A DNA stretch of 64,000 nucleotides, taken from assembly GCF_000469545.1 (NCBI RefSeq), contig NZ_KI273074.1, forward strand, positions 1 to 64,000. The letters run 5' to 3'. A program made the position numbers and the translations under genes. Positions 33,551 to 42,033 of the stretch are shown here, in pieces. Each line of letters begins with the position of its first letter. Positions within the stretch are counted from its first letter, which is position 1. The DNA is from Mitsuokella sp. oral taxon 131 str. W9106. Lineage in GTDB: Bacteria > Bacillota > Negativicutes > Selenomonadales > Selenomonadaceae. The notes beneath the pieces are model-generated. The model was not told where the DNA came from. It saw only the letters and a program-made list of their open reading frames with translations, and ran no database searches.

Positions 33551-35554
33551 GTGTTCTCGTTGTTTTGGAGCGGGATCCAGCAGGATGTGAAGCTCGCCCT
33601 TGTCGCGCCCGTTCTCTGCGCCGTTTTCCGGCTGGCGTTTATCCTCGTCTATCGCCCCAAGAAGACGCCGTTCGGCGAATGGAAGAAATGGTACCATTGT
33701 TTCCGCTACGGGTTTTGGTGGGGCATGGACTTCCATGCTTACGTTTACTTATTCTCGCTCGTATTGGTCACGCTGCCCGGTACCTTCATTCCTGCGTACT
33801 ACGCCGTAGGAGACACGGTGCGTCTTGTCGGCATCTGCTGTTATGCCGCTGTGCTCTATACGGCGTTTATGGGAAGGATGGTTTTCTACCGCCATTTCCA
33901 CGATGTCTACAATCACTTGCTCTTTTTGGGACGCCATGCAGATCAAGATAATTTGCGCGACATCTTTTTCAACCAAGATCATGGCACATGGATTTTATGG
34001 AGCTACATTCCATTTCTCGCTGCCTGCATTGGCGCCGCGTCCTGGCTCCTCGGCCTGCCAACGGTTTCCTTTCCTGTGCCGGAATCGGCCGCGCTTCGGT
34101 ACGCGCTCCATGCGGCAGTAGGTATCGCGGCGATCGCACTCTTTTATTGGGCGCGCTATGGCGGGACGTTTCGTCATCGGAAGAAACCGGAATGGGATGA
34201 AGTGCCGGCCGTTGTCAAAGCGGATATTTTTATGGGCAAAGCGGTACGCGACGATCTCCTTGTCCTGGAGCATTTATTTCATCAAAAGCGCGATGCGTCG
34301 CTTTCGCATAGCGATGCAGAAGCGATTTCCATCATGGAGCCGATTCTTCCCCGCGCCTTCTCGAAATCGCCGTTGGATGCGTTTTGCCATGTGGCAGCAG
34401 GAGCGCGCATTCGACCGCCTCGCCATATTTTCCTGCTCTTTTTGGAGAGCCATTCGCAGAGCCTCTTGGATCCGCTGTACGGGTCGCTCCGCCTTATGGA
34501 GGCGAGCAAGAAGTGGCGCAGGGAAGCAAACGCCGTATCGTTTGCCAATTTCCTGCCGGGCGGGATGGTCTCGCAGCCGTCTATCGTCAGCTTGATGACC
34601 GGCGTGTTCGACTGCGACATGGAACTCAATGAAAATCCTTCCTTTTGGCAGGGCGCACCGCAGACGGCGCTTGCGCCTCAGCTCCAGAGGCTCGGCTATC
34701 GCACATCGTTTTGGTATGGCGGAAACCTGACGTGGAGCAGCCTCGATCATTTCGTTCCCGCCATGGGATTCGACCGCGCATTCGGAGGGCCGGATATCTG
34801 CGGGAAACATGCACCGCGCACATGGCTCGGCGTATACGATCATATTTTTTTGGAGGAAGTCGCGCGGCGCATTGAGGCGGATACGGGCGCAGCAGGCGAG
34901 TTCCACTTCGTTTATACGACTTCCAATCACGGACCGTATCGCATTCCGTTTGAGCAGTATGGTTTTGATGCCGAAACGGTCATGCCGGACGCGCCGGCAG
35001 CGCTCAAACGCGATGCGGCGACACGCCGAAGCCTTGCCAGTGCTTGGTATGCGGATCAATCTGCCGTGCGGTTCATCGAAAGGATGCGCGAAATGGATCC
35101 CGACAGTCTTTTCATTGTGACGGGGGACCATGCGACGGATATCCTGCCGCTCGCGTACGATATTGTGCCGCGCAGGGAAATGAATCTGCGGGAGCATCTT
35201 CTGACCTCGTTTGCAATGGCACATCCGTCGCTGGATCCCGCCATGCTGGCGGAACGGACGATTGGAAGTCATATGCATATCGCACCGACGCTATTTGAGA
35301 TGATCGCGCCGAGCGGCTTTCCGTACCGTGCGATTGTCCCTTCGTTTTTCGAGCCGATCGATCACGTCGTCACGCCGTACGCTTGGATGACAAAGGATGC
35401 GATCGGCAGCTACGTGGATGAAACAGAGCAGCCGCTTGCCGTATCGGCAAGGCTTCTTTCTGTCAGGCAAGAGGTTCGTCGCTTTGACGCGGAGCAAAAG
35501 GCGCTTTGCGAGCTTTCGGGCTGGCTGGTACGCCATCCGGAATGCTTGGTGTGA
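33551..35554 (+). CDS. LTA-synthase-like sulfatase-family membrane protein
   Basis: The 667-residue protein has five or so N-terminal membrane helices (to about residue 210) followed by a large alkaline-phosphatase-superfamily domain. The nucleophile area reads FLLFLESHSQSLLDP (near residue 297), metal-binding residues lie in FVYTTSNHGPY and in FIVTGDHATD (near residue 526), and SQPSIVSLMTG matches the LtaS/OpgB group. Such enzymes transfer glycerol phosphate or phosphoethanolamine to envelope glycans. The GTG at 33551 is used, with GGAAGGAAGGTGGG upstream. It stands just before the LPS-type cluster and may modify that glycan. The donor and acceptor are not predictable, and it is clearly distinct from the 28963-30789 enzyme. 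Confidence 0.85.
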   Translation: MFSLFWSGIQQDVKLALVAPVLCAVFRLAFILVYRPKKTPFGEWKKWYHCFRYGFWWGMDFHAYVYLFSLVLVTLPGTFIPAYYAVGDTVRLVGICCYAAVLYTAFMGRMVFYRHFHDVYNHLLFLGRHADQDNLRDIFFNQDHGTWILWSYIPFLAACIGAASWLLGLPTVSFPVPESAALRYALHAAVGIAAIALFYWARYGGTFRHRKKPEWDEVPAVVKADIFMGKAVRDDLLVLEHLFHQKRDASLSHSDAEAISIMEPILPRAFSKSPLDAFCHVAAGARIRPPRHIFLLFLESHSQSLLDPLYGSLRLMEASKKWRREANAVSFANFLPGGMVSQPSIVSLMTGVFDCDMELNENPSFWQGAPQTALAPQLQRLGYRTSFWYGGNLTWSSLDHFVPAMGFDRAFGGPDICGKHAPRTWLGVYDHIFLEEVARRIEADTGAAGEFHFVYTTSNHGPYRIPFEQYGFDAETVMPDAPAALKRDAATRRSLASAWYADQSAVRFIERMREMDPDSLFIVTGDHATDILPLAYDIVPRREMNLREHLLTSFAMAHPSLDPAMLAERTIGSHMHIAPTLFEMIAPSGFPYRAIVPSFFEPIDHVVTPYAWMTKDAIGSYVDETEQPLAVSARLLSVRQEVRRFDAEQKALCELSGWLVRHPECLV

Positions 35555-35577
35555 TGGTGTTCTTATCTTGCGCGCCA

Positions 35578-35586
35578 TGCTATAAT
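35578..35586 (+). promoter_or_regulatory. Extended -10 promoter of the LPS-type cluster
   Basis: TGC directly precedes TATAAT (35581-35586), an extended -10 element. No good -35 is seen. It lies 40 bases before the first glycosyltransferase. Confidence 0.6.
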
Positions 35587-35625
35587 TTGGAGGATGCGAT
35601 CGGAAGAAATCAAAGGAGTGTGCAC

Positions 35626-36393
35626 ATGCGTCTTGCCGTTATCATTTTGACGAAGAATGAGGAGCATAATATCGAGGGCGCGGTAAAGAGCGCTTCGTTT
35701 GCCGACGAGGTGGTCGTCCTCGATTCCGGCAGCACGGACCGCACGCGGGAGTTCGCCGAAAGGCTCGGCGCACGTTTTGTTGTCCATCTCATGGGCGAGG
35801 ACGGTTTTGCAGGGCAGCGCAATGCGGCGCTCGATGAGACGGACGCGGACTGGGTCTTTTATTTGGATGCGGACGAGCGCATCACGGACGAGGCGGCGAA
35901 AGAAATGATGCGGTGCGTCAAGGCGAACGAATGGTTTGCCTATCGGATCAAGCGCATGAATATTTTATTTGGACAAGTGATGCGGCACGGTTCTCATGCG
36001 CCGGATTACGTTATGCGACTCTTTCCTCGTACGATGGTCCGCTGGAAAGGCGTCGTTCATGAATCGGCGATTACCGAATTGCCGGTCCGCGCGCTGAAAG
36101 GAGTGCTTTGCCACTATACCTATACGGATTGGGATCGCTACTTCGTAAAGTTCAACCAGTATACGACCTTGATGGCTAAGAAAATGGAGGAAGGCGGGAA
36201 ACGCGCTTCTTTTTTGGATATTCTTTTGCATCCTTCCTTTGCTTTTTTTCAATCCTATATTTTGAAACTAGGATTTCTCGATGGAAAGCAGGGATTTATC
36301 TTTGCACTCAACCATTTCTTTTATACCATGATAAAATATGTGAAACTTTATTATGCGACGACCCGCGTGAGAGAGGATAGAAAAGGATGCTAG
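35626..36393 (+). CDS. Family 2 glycosyltransferase, LPS core type
   Basis: The 255-residue enzyme has a GT-A fold of family 2: LAVIILTKNEEHNIEGAVKS at the start, VVVLDSGSTDRTREF for nucleotide binding, and YLDADERITDE as the metal-binding DxD region. The C-terminal half with VVHESAI and the long amphipathic end resembles WaaE/KdtX-type transferases that add glucose or heptose to the inner core. Start 35626 is chosen because CAAAGGAG lies upstream; the frame extends further back without support. It begins a three-gene run with another glycosyltransferase (14 bases later) and DUF535. Confidence 0.9.
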   Translation: MRLAVIILTKNEEHNIEGAVKSASFADEVVVLDSGSTDRTREFAERLGARFVVHLMGEDGFAGQRNAALDETDADWVFYLDADERITDEAAKEMMRCVKANEWFAYRIKRMNILFGQVMRHGSHAPDYVMRLFPRTMVRWKGVVHESAITELPVRALKGVLCHYTYTDWDRYFVKFNQYTTLMAKKMEEGGKRASFLDILLHPSFAFFQSYILKLGFLDGKQGFIFALNHFFYTMIKYVKLYYATTRVREDRKGC

Positions 36394-36406
36394 GAGGCGA
36401 TGACTG

Positions 36407-37561
36407 ATGCGTTTTGCAATTATGGAAAGCGTTGTCACTCCGGGAGGACACGAGATTGATTTTGATCGTATCTTGGTGGAAGAGCTTTCATCGCTTCGGC
36501 ATACGGTGGAGTTCTACGTGCCGGAGCGACACAGGTTTAAGTGGGATTATGGCGTACCCGTCCATACGCTTCAGGGAAAAGGCATTTCGTATCAAGGCGC
36601 CAGAGGGATGAAAAAGTTCGTTTTGTCCGCTAAGCGAGAACTGCATCGACAGTATTGGTATCGCGACATGTATCATTACGCATGCGCGGGGAAGTTTGAC
36701 GCGATCATTTTTCCGTCTGCGACGTATCGGTATTTGCGCGCCTTGAAGATAAGCCCATTAAAGCATAGTCCTGTCCCGGTTCTCTTTCTGATTCACGGGC
36801 TGACACCTGATGAAGCGAAGCGTTTGGATAAGGCGGCTGAGCCGTTTGCAAAGTTGCCGAATATCCGCATTGGCGTACAGACTTTCGCACGGAATAAACT
36901 GCATCTCGCGGCGGATCATTTGCGCATTTACAGCCCGCCGAACTATATTCCGCGTGACATTCATCCAAGTGATTTTTCGCCAAAAGGAGATACCATCATA
37001 CTGGGCTTTTTTGGACAGTATCGACGTGAAAAGAATTTGAAATTCCTTCTCGATGCGTTCTTAGCAGGCTCCTATACGCGCCCCGTTTGCTTGTTCGTCC
37101 AAGGTGCGACGCAGACCAAGGCGGATCGTGAAGATTTTGATCGTTTGATCCGTGCATACGAGAAGGAGAAAACGATTCAATTCCTGCATGAGCCGCTTAT
37201 CGGCATGGCATGGCAGAAAGCACTGGCAAGCGTTTCGGCAATCGTCATACCGTACGGAAATGAGCGCTACCGGTATCACACGTCTGCTATGATCAGCAAC
37301 GCGATTGGATACAAAAAGCCGGTTTTAGCCGCAGACAATGTCAATCCCGAAGTATTGGCTGCACATGCGATTGGCGTTTCCTTTCCCAATGGGGACAGCA
37401 GGGCTTTGACGCAGGCGCTGGAGAAGTTCGTCAACACTTACGAAGAAGAAAAGAATAAGTATGCGAGCGCGTTGGATCAAGCCTATACGGAGTATGCTCC
37501 CAGCCGCTTGGCAGAGAATATCGTTGCACTCGCAAGTGACGAAGGAAGAGATATATGCTGA
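36407..37561 (+). CDS. Glycosyltransferase (GT-B fold, family 4-like)
   Basis: The 384-residue protein has a two-domain GT-B layout. The C-terminal domain contains ILGFFGQYRREKNLKFLLDA (about residue 200), VCLFVQGAT, and a donor-binding stretch ASVSAIVIPYGNERYRYHTS, in place of the usual EGFG motif. The N-terminal half begins MRFAIMESVVTPGGHEIDFD and is only weakly conserved. It probably acts on the same core or surface glycan as the preceding transferase. The ATG at 36407 has AGGAGGCGATGA upstream. Its end overlaps the next gene by 7 bases. The family-level assignment is moderate; the sugar is unknown. Confidence 0.82.
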   Translation: MRFAIMESVVTPGGHEIDFDRILVEELSSLRHTVEFYVPERHRFKWDYGVPVHTLQGKGISYQGARGMKKFVLSAKRELHRQYWYRDMYHYACAGKFDAIIFPSATYRYLRALKISPLKHSPVPVLFLIHGLTPDEAKRLDKAAEPFAKLPNIRIGVQTFARNKLHLAADHLRIYSPPNYIPRDIHPSDFSPKGDTIILGFFGQYRREKNLKFLLDAFLAGSYTRPVCLFVQGATQTKADREDFDRLIRAYEKEKTIQFLHEPLIGMAWQKALASVSAIVIPYGNERYRYHTSAMISNAIGYKKPVLAADNVNPEVLAAHAIGVSFPNGDSRALTQALEKFVNTYEEEKNKYASALDQAYTEYAPSRLAENIVALASDEGRDIC

Positions 37562-38478
37562 ACTTTATCGCCGTTGCGAAACGGATTTATCGGCTTGATT
37601 ACTGGCGCGAGGCGCATCGCGCCGTGGTCTTCGTGGTACGTGCCTATCTTCATTATCCTACGATGGCAGGGTTTTGGCGTTTTTTTCAAGAGGATGTTGA
37701 TCGTCGCGCGATATTGGAGCGGAATGCGTTCCCCATCGAGCAGGCAACGCGTGCCTTTTTCTTCAAAGGAGCAACGCTTTCGGAGCGTATTCGGCTCATA
37801 GAAGAACATTTCCTGTATTTGCAGAGGCAACTGCGCGCGCCATTCGTACATGGATTATATGCGGATGCGCCTATTTTGCTTTGGCGGGCGCAGGATGGGG
37901 AAGGGGACTGGCATGTCGAACTGGCAAGCGAGGCGGGGCAGAGAAAGGAAGGCATGCTTTCTCTTATTATGAAATGCGGCGATGCCTACATCTATCAAGC
38001 CATGTTTTGGATTGCACGCGATAAAGAAGGGGCGTACAGCCTGTTCATCGGCGCGTTGCAAGGACCGAATATGGAACATGCGCGCGAAGTAGTCAAAGCG
38101 CTGACGAAGCGGGCCCATCGCTATCGAACCAAGAATTTGATGCTCTATATGGTACGGGCAACGGCACGTGCGCTTTCGTTGCAACATATATACGCCGTAT
38201 CAAATGAAGGATATTATGCCAATAACCACATTCGCCGCGACCGCAAGCTCAAGACGGACTTCGGCGCGTTCTGGGAGGAGGCGGGCGGACACGTGACGGA
38301 CGATCCGCGCTTTTATGAACTGCCGCTTACGGAAGCGCGGAAAACAGAGGCGGAGATCCCGACGCGAAAGCGCGCGAACTACCGCAGGCGGTATGCCATG
38401 CTTGACGCGATAGATGCATCGGTCGCATCCAGCATGGATGCGATAAAGAAGGCATCCGGGACGGATCGGAAGGACTGA
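37555..38478 (+). CDS. DUF535 (VirK/YbjX) family protein
   Basis: The 307-residue protein matches the VirK/YbjX family: an N-terminal alpha-helical part with AHRAVVFVVRAYLHYPTMAG, then APFVHGLYADAPILLWRAQD, and the signature MLYMVRATARALSLQHIYAVSNEGYYANNHIRRDRKLKTDFGAFW (read here as consecutive blocks), and a C-terminal FYELPLTEARKT. In enteric bacteria relatives affect LPS remodelling and peptide resistance, but no activity is established. The start at 37555 overlaps the previous stop by 7 bases, indicating translational coupling with the glycosyltransferase. This supports a role in handling the surface glycan made by this cluster. Confidence 0.9.
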   Translation: MLNFIAVAKRIYRLDYWREAHRAVVFVVRAYLHYPTMAGFWRFFQEDVDRRAILERNAFPIEQATRAFFFKGATLSERIRLIEEHFLYLQRQLRAPFVHGLYADAPILLWRAQDGEGDWHVELASEAGQRKEGMLSLIMKCGDAYIYQAMFWIARDKEGAYSLFIGALQGPNMEHAREVVKALTKRAHRYRTKNLMLYMVRATARALSLQHIYAVSNEGYYANNHIRRDRKLKTDFGAFWEEAGGHVTDDPRFYELPLTEARKTEAEIPTRKRANYRRRYAMLDAIDASVASSMDAIKKASGTDRKD

Positions 38479-38560
38479 AGCGGAATATGTGGATTTAAGA
38501 GGGCATACGGGAGGGATCTGCAAGAAGACGAGGAATTTTTCAAGGCACTGCAAAATCTAA

Positions 38561-38854
38561 GGAAGTGCTGCTGCAATGAAGCTCTTTGGATCGAGAGCAC
38601 GCGGCGACCATCGGGCGGCTTCGGATATCGATCTTGCCGTTGCGGGCAAGGGCGGGATCCGAGAACGATTGGCTCTTGCATTCGACGAGAGCGCGCTTCC
38701 GTACACGTTTGACATTGTGGATTATGAAAACCTATCGAGTGCGCGTTTGCGTCATGCCGTGGACACAGACGGCGTGCTCTTATGGAAAAAAGAAGACGGA
38801 GCGGCATGGAATGAAAAAGGTCGTTCTGTTCGGCAGCCGTGTACGTGGCGATAG
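38561..38854 (+). pseudogene. N-terminally truncated MNT nucleotidyltransferase
   Basis: The reading frame holds the minimal nucleotidyltransferase motif FGSRARGDHRAASDIDLAV and the third acidic residue in YTFDIVDYE, and it ends normally with DGVLLWKK. What precedes FGSRARG is only a short stretch after a stop codon at 38558, so the first helix of the domain is lost or out of frame: a different frame just upstream reads KEVLL. The first ATG is at 38576. No HEPN partner is intact. It is a likely remnant of a MNT/HEPN toxin-antitoxin or related pair. Confidence 0.6.
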
Positions 38855-38961
38855 CAGGGAGCGAAGCGATATTGACCTTGCCGTAATCGGCGGCGATGTC
38901 GTCCCTGTTTGAAGCCTTGCAGTCGGATTGGGCTCTTTATGGGGAAGAACCAAAAGCGTGA
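38811..38961 (+). pseudogene. C-terminally broken second MNT nucleotidyltransferase
   Basis: An ATG at 38811 inside the end of the preceding frame starts MKKVVLFGSRVRGDSRERSD and continues IDLAVIGG before a stop at 38910-38912, so only the first 33 residues remain. A different frame (38896-38961) continues with 21 codons of unrelated-looking sequence. Both MNT copies lie in a 620-base stretch between the DUF535 gene and the O-antigen ligase that has no intact gene. The rest of the stretch (38962-39100) shows only a short direct repeat of GTACGGTAGGG around 39057. Confidence 0.55.
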
Positions 38962-39100
38962 GCAACGTGAAATCCTACAAGAATATCCTTGCCAATGCGC
39001 TCGTCCATTGGCGATGCCCTCTGACGACAAGCGCGATTGCCTTGCTGTAGGAGGCGTACGGTAGGGTACGGTAGGGGAAAGGTTAGGAAGGAAGGGAACT

Positions 39101-40303
39101 ATGGGCTTCGTGGCGTCTATCGAACAGCGTATCTACTGCTGCCTCGTCGGCGCGGCATGCATGAGCAGTCTCTCCATAGCGGGGACGAATATCTTCTTGG
39201 CGTTGGGCGCGATCGGATTTCTGCATCGCGCATGGCGAAAGCATGACGATTTGCCGGGGCGCCTTTCGGGGATCAGCCGCTTCCTGTGGGTGCCGTACCT
39301 CCTGCTCGCTCTCGCGGCGCTGCTGTCGATTGCGGGGGCGCCGCATCCGCTTGCAGATCTTTTGGATTTCGGCAATTCGTATCTGCTTCGTCCGCTTCCG
39401 TTCCTGCTCGTCGTGCTCTTTGTGCGCGAGGGGAAAAAGGCGCGCGGTCTCGCACTTGCCATGGCGGCATCGGTCGGGCTCAATGCGCTCCTTGCGATCG
39501 GGCAGTGGCTCATGCACGATATGGCGTATGGCGCGCGATGGTCGGGCGGGATCTTTTACATGGCGCAGGGGACGATACTCGCTGCTGCCCTGCCGATTGC
39601 CTTGCTCCTTATCATGCGCGAGAAGAAATATCGCGCATGCTGCACGCTGCTCTTCCTGCTGCTTGCGGCAGCGTTCCTGCTCAATGGCACGCGCGGCGCG
39701 TGGGTCGCTTCGCTCGCGGTCATGTCCGTCATTGCATTTGTCGGACTCAAATGGAAATCGTTTCTCGCCGGCACTGTCGCGATGGTGCTCCTTGTTGGGG
39801 CTGGCTTTACGCTCATTCCGCCGATTCATGACCGCATGGAGACGATCCTTCACTATCAGAAGGAGCACTCCTACTCGGAACGGGCACTGCTTTGGAAAAG
39901 CTCTGCTGCCATGCTCATGGATCATCCGCTGACGGGTGTCGGGCAGGGCGAGTTCCGCGATGCCTATCAGACGAAGTACATCCGCCCGGAGGCGAAAGAA
40001 CCGTGGCTCGGCCATGCACACGACAATGTCGTGCACGCCTTCGCCGAGACGGGCATCTTGGGCGGGATGGCGTTCCTCGCGTTTTGGGTTTCGACGGTTT
40101 ATTGCGCCATTCGTTCGTGGCGCAGGCATCATGATACGGCGAGCCTCGCCATGGCTGCCCTCATCATGGCATTCATGCTGCATGGGCTTACGGAGTATAC
40201 GTGGGGCGGCGCGACGCAGAGCAAGTTCCTCTTCCTTGCGCTTGGGATCTGCGTGGCGTTTCAGAACATAAGATCTGCAGGCGGGTCTGATTTTCATTCC
40301 TAG
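39101..40303 (+). CDS. O-antigen ligase/polymerase family protein (WaaL/Wzy-like)
   Basis: The 400-residue membrane protein has about ten to twelve hydrophobic segments and the Wzy_C core of the O-antigen ligase family: AAFLLNGTRGAWVASLAVM, a periplasmic loop with ERALLWKSSAAMLMDHPLTG and GVGQGEFRDAY, then HAHDNVVHAFAETGILGGMAF with the conserved His. This family joins undecaprenyl-linked polymers to lipid A core (WaaL) or polymerises repeat units (Wzy). Because it lies in the LPS-type cluster and a second such gene sits in the capsule locus, ligation is the more likely role here. The ATG at 39101 is preceded by GGAAGGGA. Confidence 0.88.
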   Translation: MGFVASIEQRIYCCLVGAACMSSLSIAGTNIFLALGAIGFLHRAWRKHDDLPGRLSGISRFLWVPYLLLALAALLSIAGAPHPLADLLDFGNSYLLRPLPFLLVVLFVREGKKARGLALAMAASVGLNALLAIGQWLMHDMAYGARWSGGIFYMAQGTILAAALPIALLLIMREKKYRACCTLLFLLLAAAFLLNGTRGAWVASLAVMSVIAFVGLKWKSFLAGTVAMVLLVGAGFTLIPPIHDRMETILHYQKEHSYSERALLWKSSAAMLMDHPLTGVGQGEFRDAYQTKYIRPEAKEPWLGHAHDNVVHAFAETGILGGMAFLAFWVSTVYCAIRSWRRHHDTASLAMAALIMAFMLHGLTEYTWGGATQSKFLFLALGICVAFQNIRSAGGSDFHS

Positions 40304-40337
40304 CCGATACTTCGGGTGCCGATTATGTTATAGATTA

Positions 40338-40346
40338 TGCTATAAT
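40338..40346 (+). promoter_or_regulatory. Extended -10 promoter of the exonuclease gene
   Basis: TGC precedes TATAAT at 40341-40346 in the AT-rich gap after the ligase gene. No strong -35 is visible. Confidence 0.6.
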
Positions 40347-40399
40347 AGAAGGATAGAAGGGATTGGCGCGTGAGGAAGAAGAAAGTGCAGGAAAGTCGG

Positions 40400-41062
40400 A
40401 TGAAGCATATCGTCGTGGATCTGGAGATGAACCCGGTAGATCGTACGCTGCGCGAAGTACGGAAAAAACTCAACGAGGAGATCATTGAGATCGGTGCCGT
40501 GCGCCTTGGCGCGGACTTCCGGCAGGAGGACACGTTCCAGTGCTACGTGCGCCCGCAGTACGGCTCGATCAAGGCGCATATCGCGCAGCTCACGGGCATC
40601 ACGGAGGAAAAGGTCGCAGGGCAGCCGCACTATGCGGAGCGTTTTGCCCGCTTCGTGGACTGGATCGGCGAGGAGGAGACGCGCATCTACTCGTGGAGCC
40701 TCTCGGACATCAAGCAGCTTCGCAGTGAGTGCCGCTACAAGCTGCCCGGCTTCGATGTGAAATGGCTCGATACGCGCTGGGTCGACCTCCAGCAGCAGTT
40801 CGATGACCGCCTCGGCCTGCACCATAGCCTTGCGCTCAAGCACGCACTCGGCGCGATGAACCGTTCCTTTGAGGGGACGCAGCACACGGCGCTCGCGGAC
40901 GCGATCAACACGAGCGCGATCCTTGCCCTCATGCAGGATGAGAAGAAGTTCAAAAAGACGATGCAGCCCGTACTCGACCTGCTGCAGCCGAAGGAAGTGC
41001 TCGCAAGCTCGATCGGCGACCTTTGCCCCGAGCTTTTGGAGCTCAGGAAGAACCTTTCTTGA
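40400..41062 (+). CDS. DEDDh-type 3'-5' exonuclease
   Basis: From the ATG at 40400 the product has 220 residues with the DnaQ-like exonuclease fold: IVVDLEMNP (first Asp-x-Glu motif), a second acidic motif in the IYSWSLSDIKQL stretch, and HTALADAIN as the final His/Asp motif of the DEDDh subclass. Similar small proteins include KapD/Eri1-like exonucleases acting on RNA ends. An alternative GTG start at 40370 would add ten residues; the ATG is preferred because CAGGAAA precedes it and the fold starts at the next residues. The gene has its own extended -10 promoter and is followed by pheA on the same strand. The natural substrate is unknown. Confidence 0.85.
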   Translation: MKHIVVDLEMNPVDRTLREVRKKLNEEIIEIGAVRLGADFRQEDTFQCYVRPQYGSIKAHIAQLTGITEEKVAGQPHYAERFARFVDWIGEEETRIYSWSLSDIKQLRSECRYKLPGFDVKWLDTRWVDLQQQFDDRLGLHHSLALKHALGAMNRSFEGTQHTALADAINTSAILALMQDEKKFKKTMQPVLDLLQPKEVLASSIGDLCPELLELRKNLS

Positions 41063-41087
41063 CCGGTAGGTTTCGATATGATACGAT
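41059..41087 (+). promoter_or_regulatory. Possible promoter of the pheA-darTG-aroF run
   Basis: TTGACC (41059-41064) and TACGAT (41082-41087) are 17 bases apart, about 55 bases before pheA. Confidence 0.5.
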
Positions 41088-41141
41088 GAAAATGATTCTC
41101 TTCGCTGAAAGGCGCGGGGATCCGGCGAGGGAGGACGCAGC

Positions 41142-41987
41142 ATGGGAAAAATGGGCGTTTTGGGACCGCTTGGCACGCACAGCGAGGCGGCGGCGCGCTA
41201 CCTCGCAGGGCTCTTGCCGGATGCGCAGGAGCTCAGCGTTTATCCCGACATCTTTGCCGTCATGCAGGCCGTCGAGGACTGCGAAGTGGAGACGGCGCTC
41301 GTGCCCGTCGAGAACTCGCTCGAAGGAGCGGTCAGCATCACGCTCGATACGCTCGCGCGAAGCGATGCGCTCGAAGTCGTGCGCGAGCTCGTATGGCCCG
41401 TGCACAATCAGCTCATGGCGCGGTGCGGCGCGCGGGATGTGCGCCGCATTTGCTCGCATCCGCAGCCCATCTCGCAGTGCCGCGCATTCCTGCAGCAGCA
41501 CTATCCGAAGGCAGAGCTCGTCAAGGTCGCGAGCACGGCGCGTGCGGCCGAGATGGTCGGGGGCGAGGACCCGGCGAGCGGCTGGGCGGCGATCTGCACG
41601 AAACGGGCGGGCGAGCTCTACGGCCTGCACGCGCTTCACACGGAGATCCAGGACAACATGGCGAACGCGACGCGCTTCTTCGAGATCGCGCGGCGCGGCG
41701 GCAAGCGTGCGGCGGATGCAGCGAAGATGCTCGTGATCTGCCAGATCGACGGCAAGAAGGCGGGCGCCCTCTACGACGTGCTCAGGGAGTTCGCGGAGCG
41801 CGGCATCAACATGACGCGCATCGAGTCGCGCCCCGCGCGCACCGAGCTTGGCGCCTATATCTTCTTCTTCGACCTCGAGCTTGGCACGGACGCCGCGGCG
41901 CTTGCGGATTCCCTCGAAGCCGTGCGCCAAAAGAGCATTTGGCTCAAAGACCTCGGCAGATTTCCCGTCTTGACGGCAAACCCGTAA
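41142..41987 (+). CDS. pheA: Prephenate dehydratase
   Basis: The 281-residue monofunctional enzyme converts prephenate to phenylpyruvate in phenylalanine synthesis. It begins GVLGPLGTHSEAAARYL, contains the VPVENSLEGAVSITLD signature, and has the catalytic TRF motif (residues 177-179, in NATRFFEI). The C-terminal ACT domain carries ESRP (228-231), which binds phenylalanine for feedback inhibition. No chorismate mutase domain is fused. The ATG at 41142 is preceded by GGGAGGACG. The DarT/DarG pair separates it from aroF, the DAHP synthase gene of the same pathway. Confidence 0.95.
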   Translation: MGKMGVLGPLGTHSEAAARYLAGLLPDAQELSVYPDIFAVMQAVEDCEVETALVPVENSLEGAVSITLDTLARSDALEVVRELVWPVHNQLMARCGARDVRRICSHPQPISQCRAFLQQHYPKAELVKVASTARAAEMVGGEDPASGWAAICTKRAGELYGLHALHTEIQDNMANATRFFEIARRGGKRAADAAKMLVICQIDGKKAGALYDVLREFAERGINMTRIESRPARTELGAYIFFFDLELGTDAAALADSLEAVRQKSIWLKDLGRFPVLTANP

Positions 41988-42033
41988 GCTTATGGCAATC
42001 ATCGTAAAAGGAGAATGGCGAGGAGACGTTGGC

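Noticed and set aside
39083-40297. Minus-strand frame of about 400 codons opposite the O-antigen ligase gene
   Set aside because: No hydrophobic segments or motifs, no start signal, and the plus strand encodes a typical membrane ligase.
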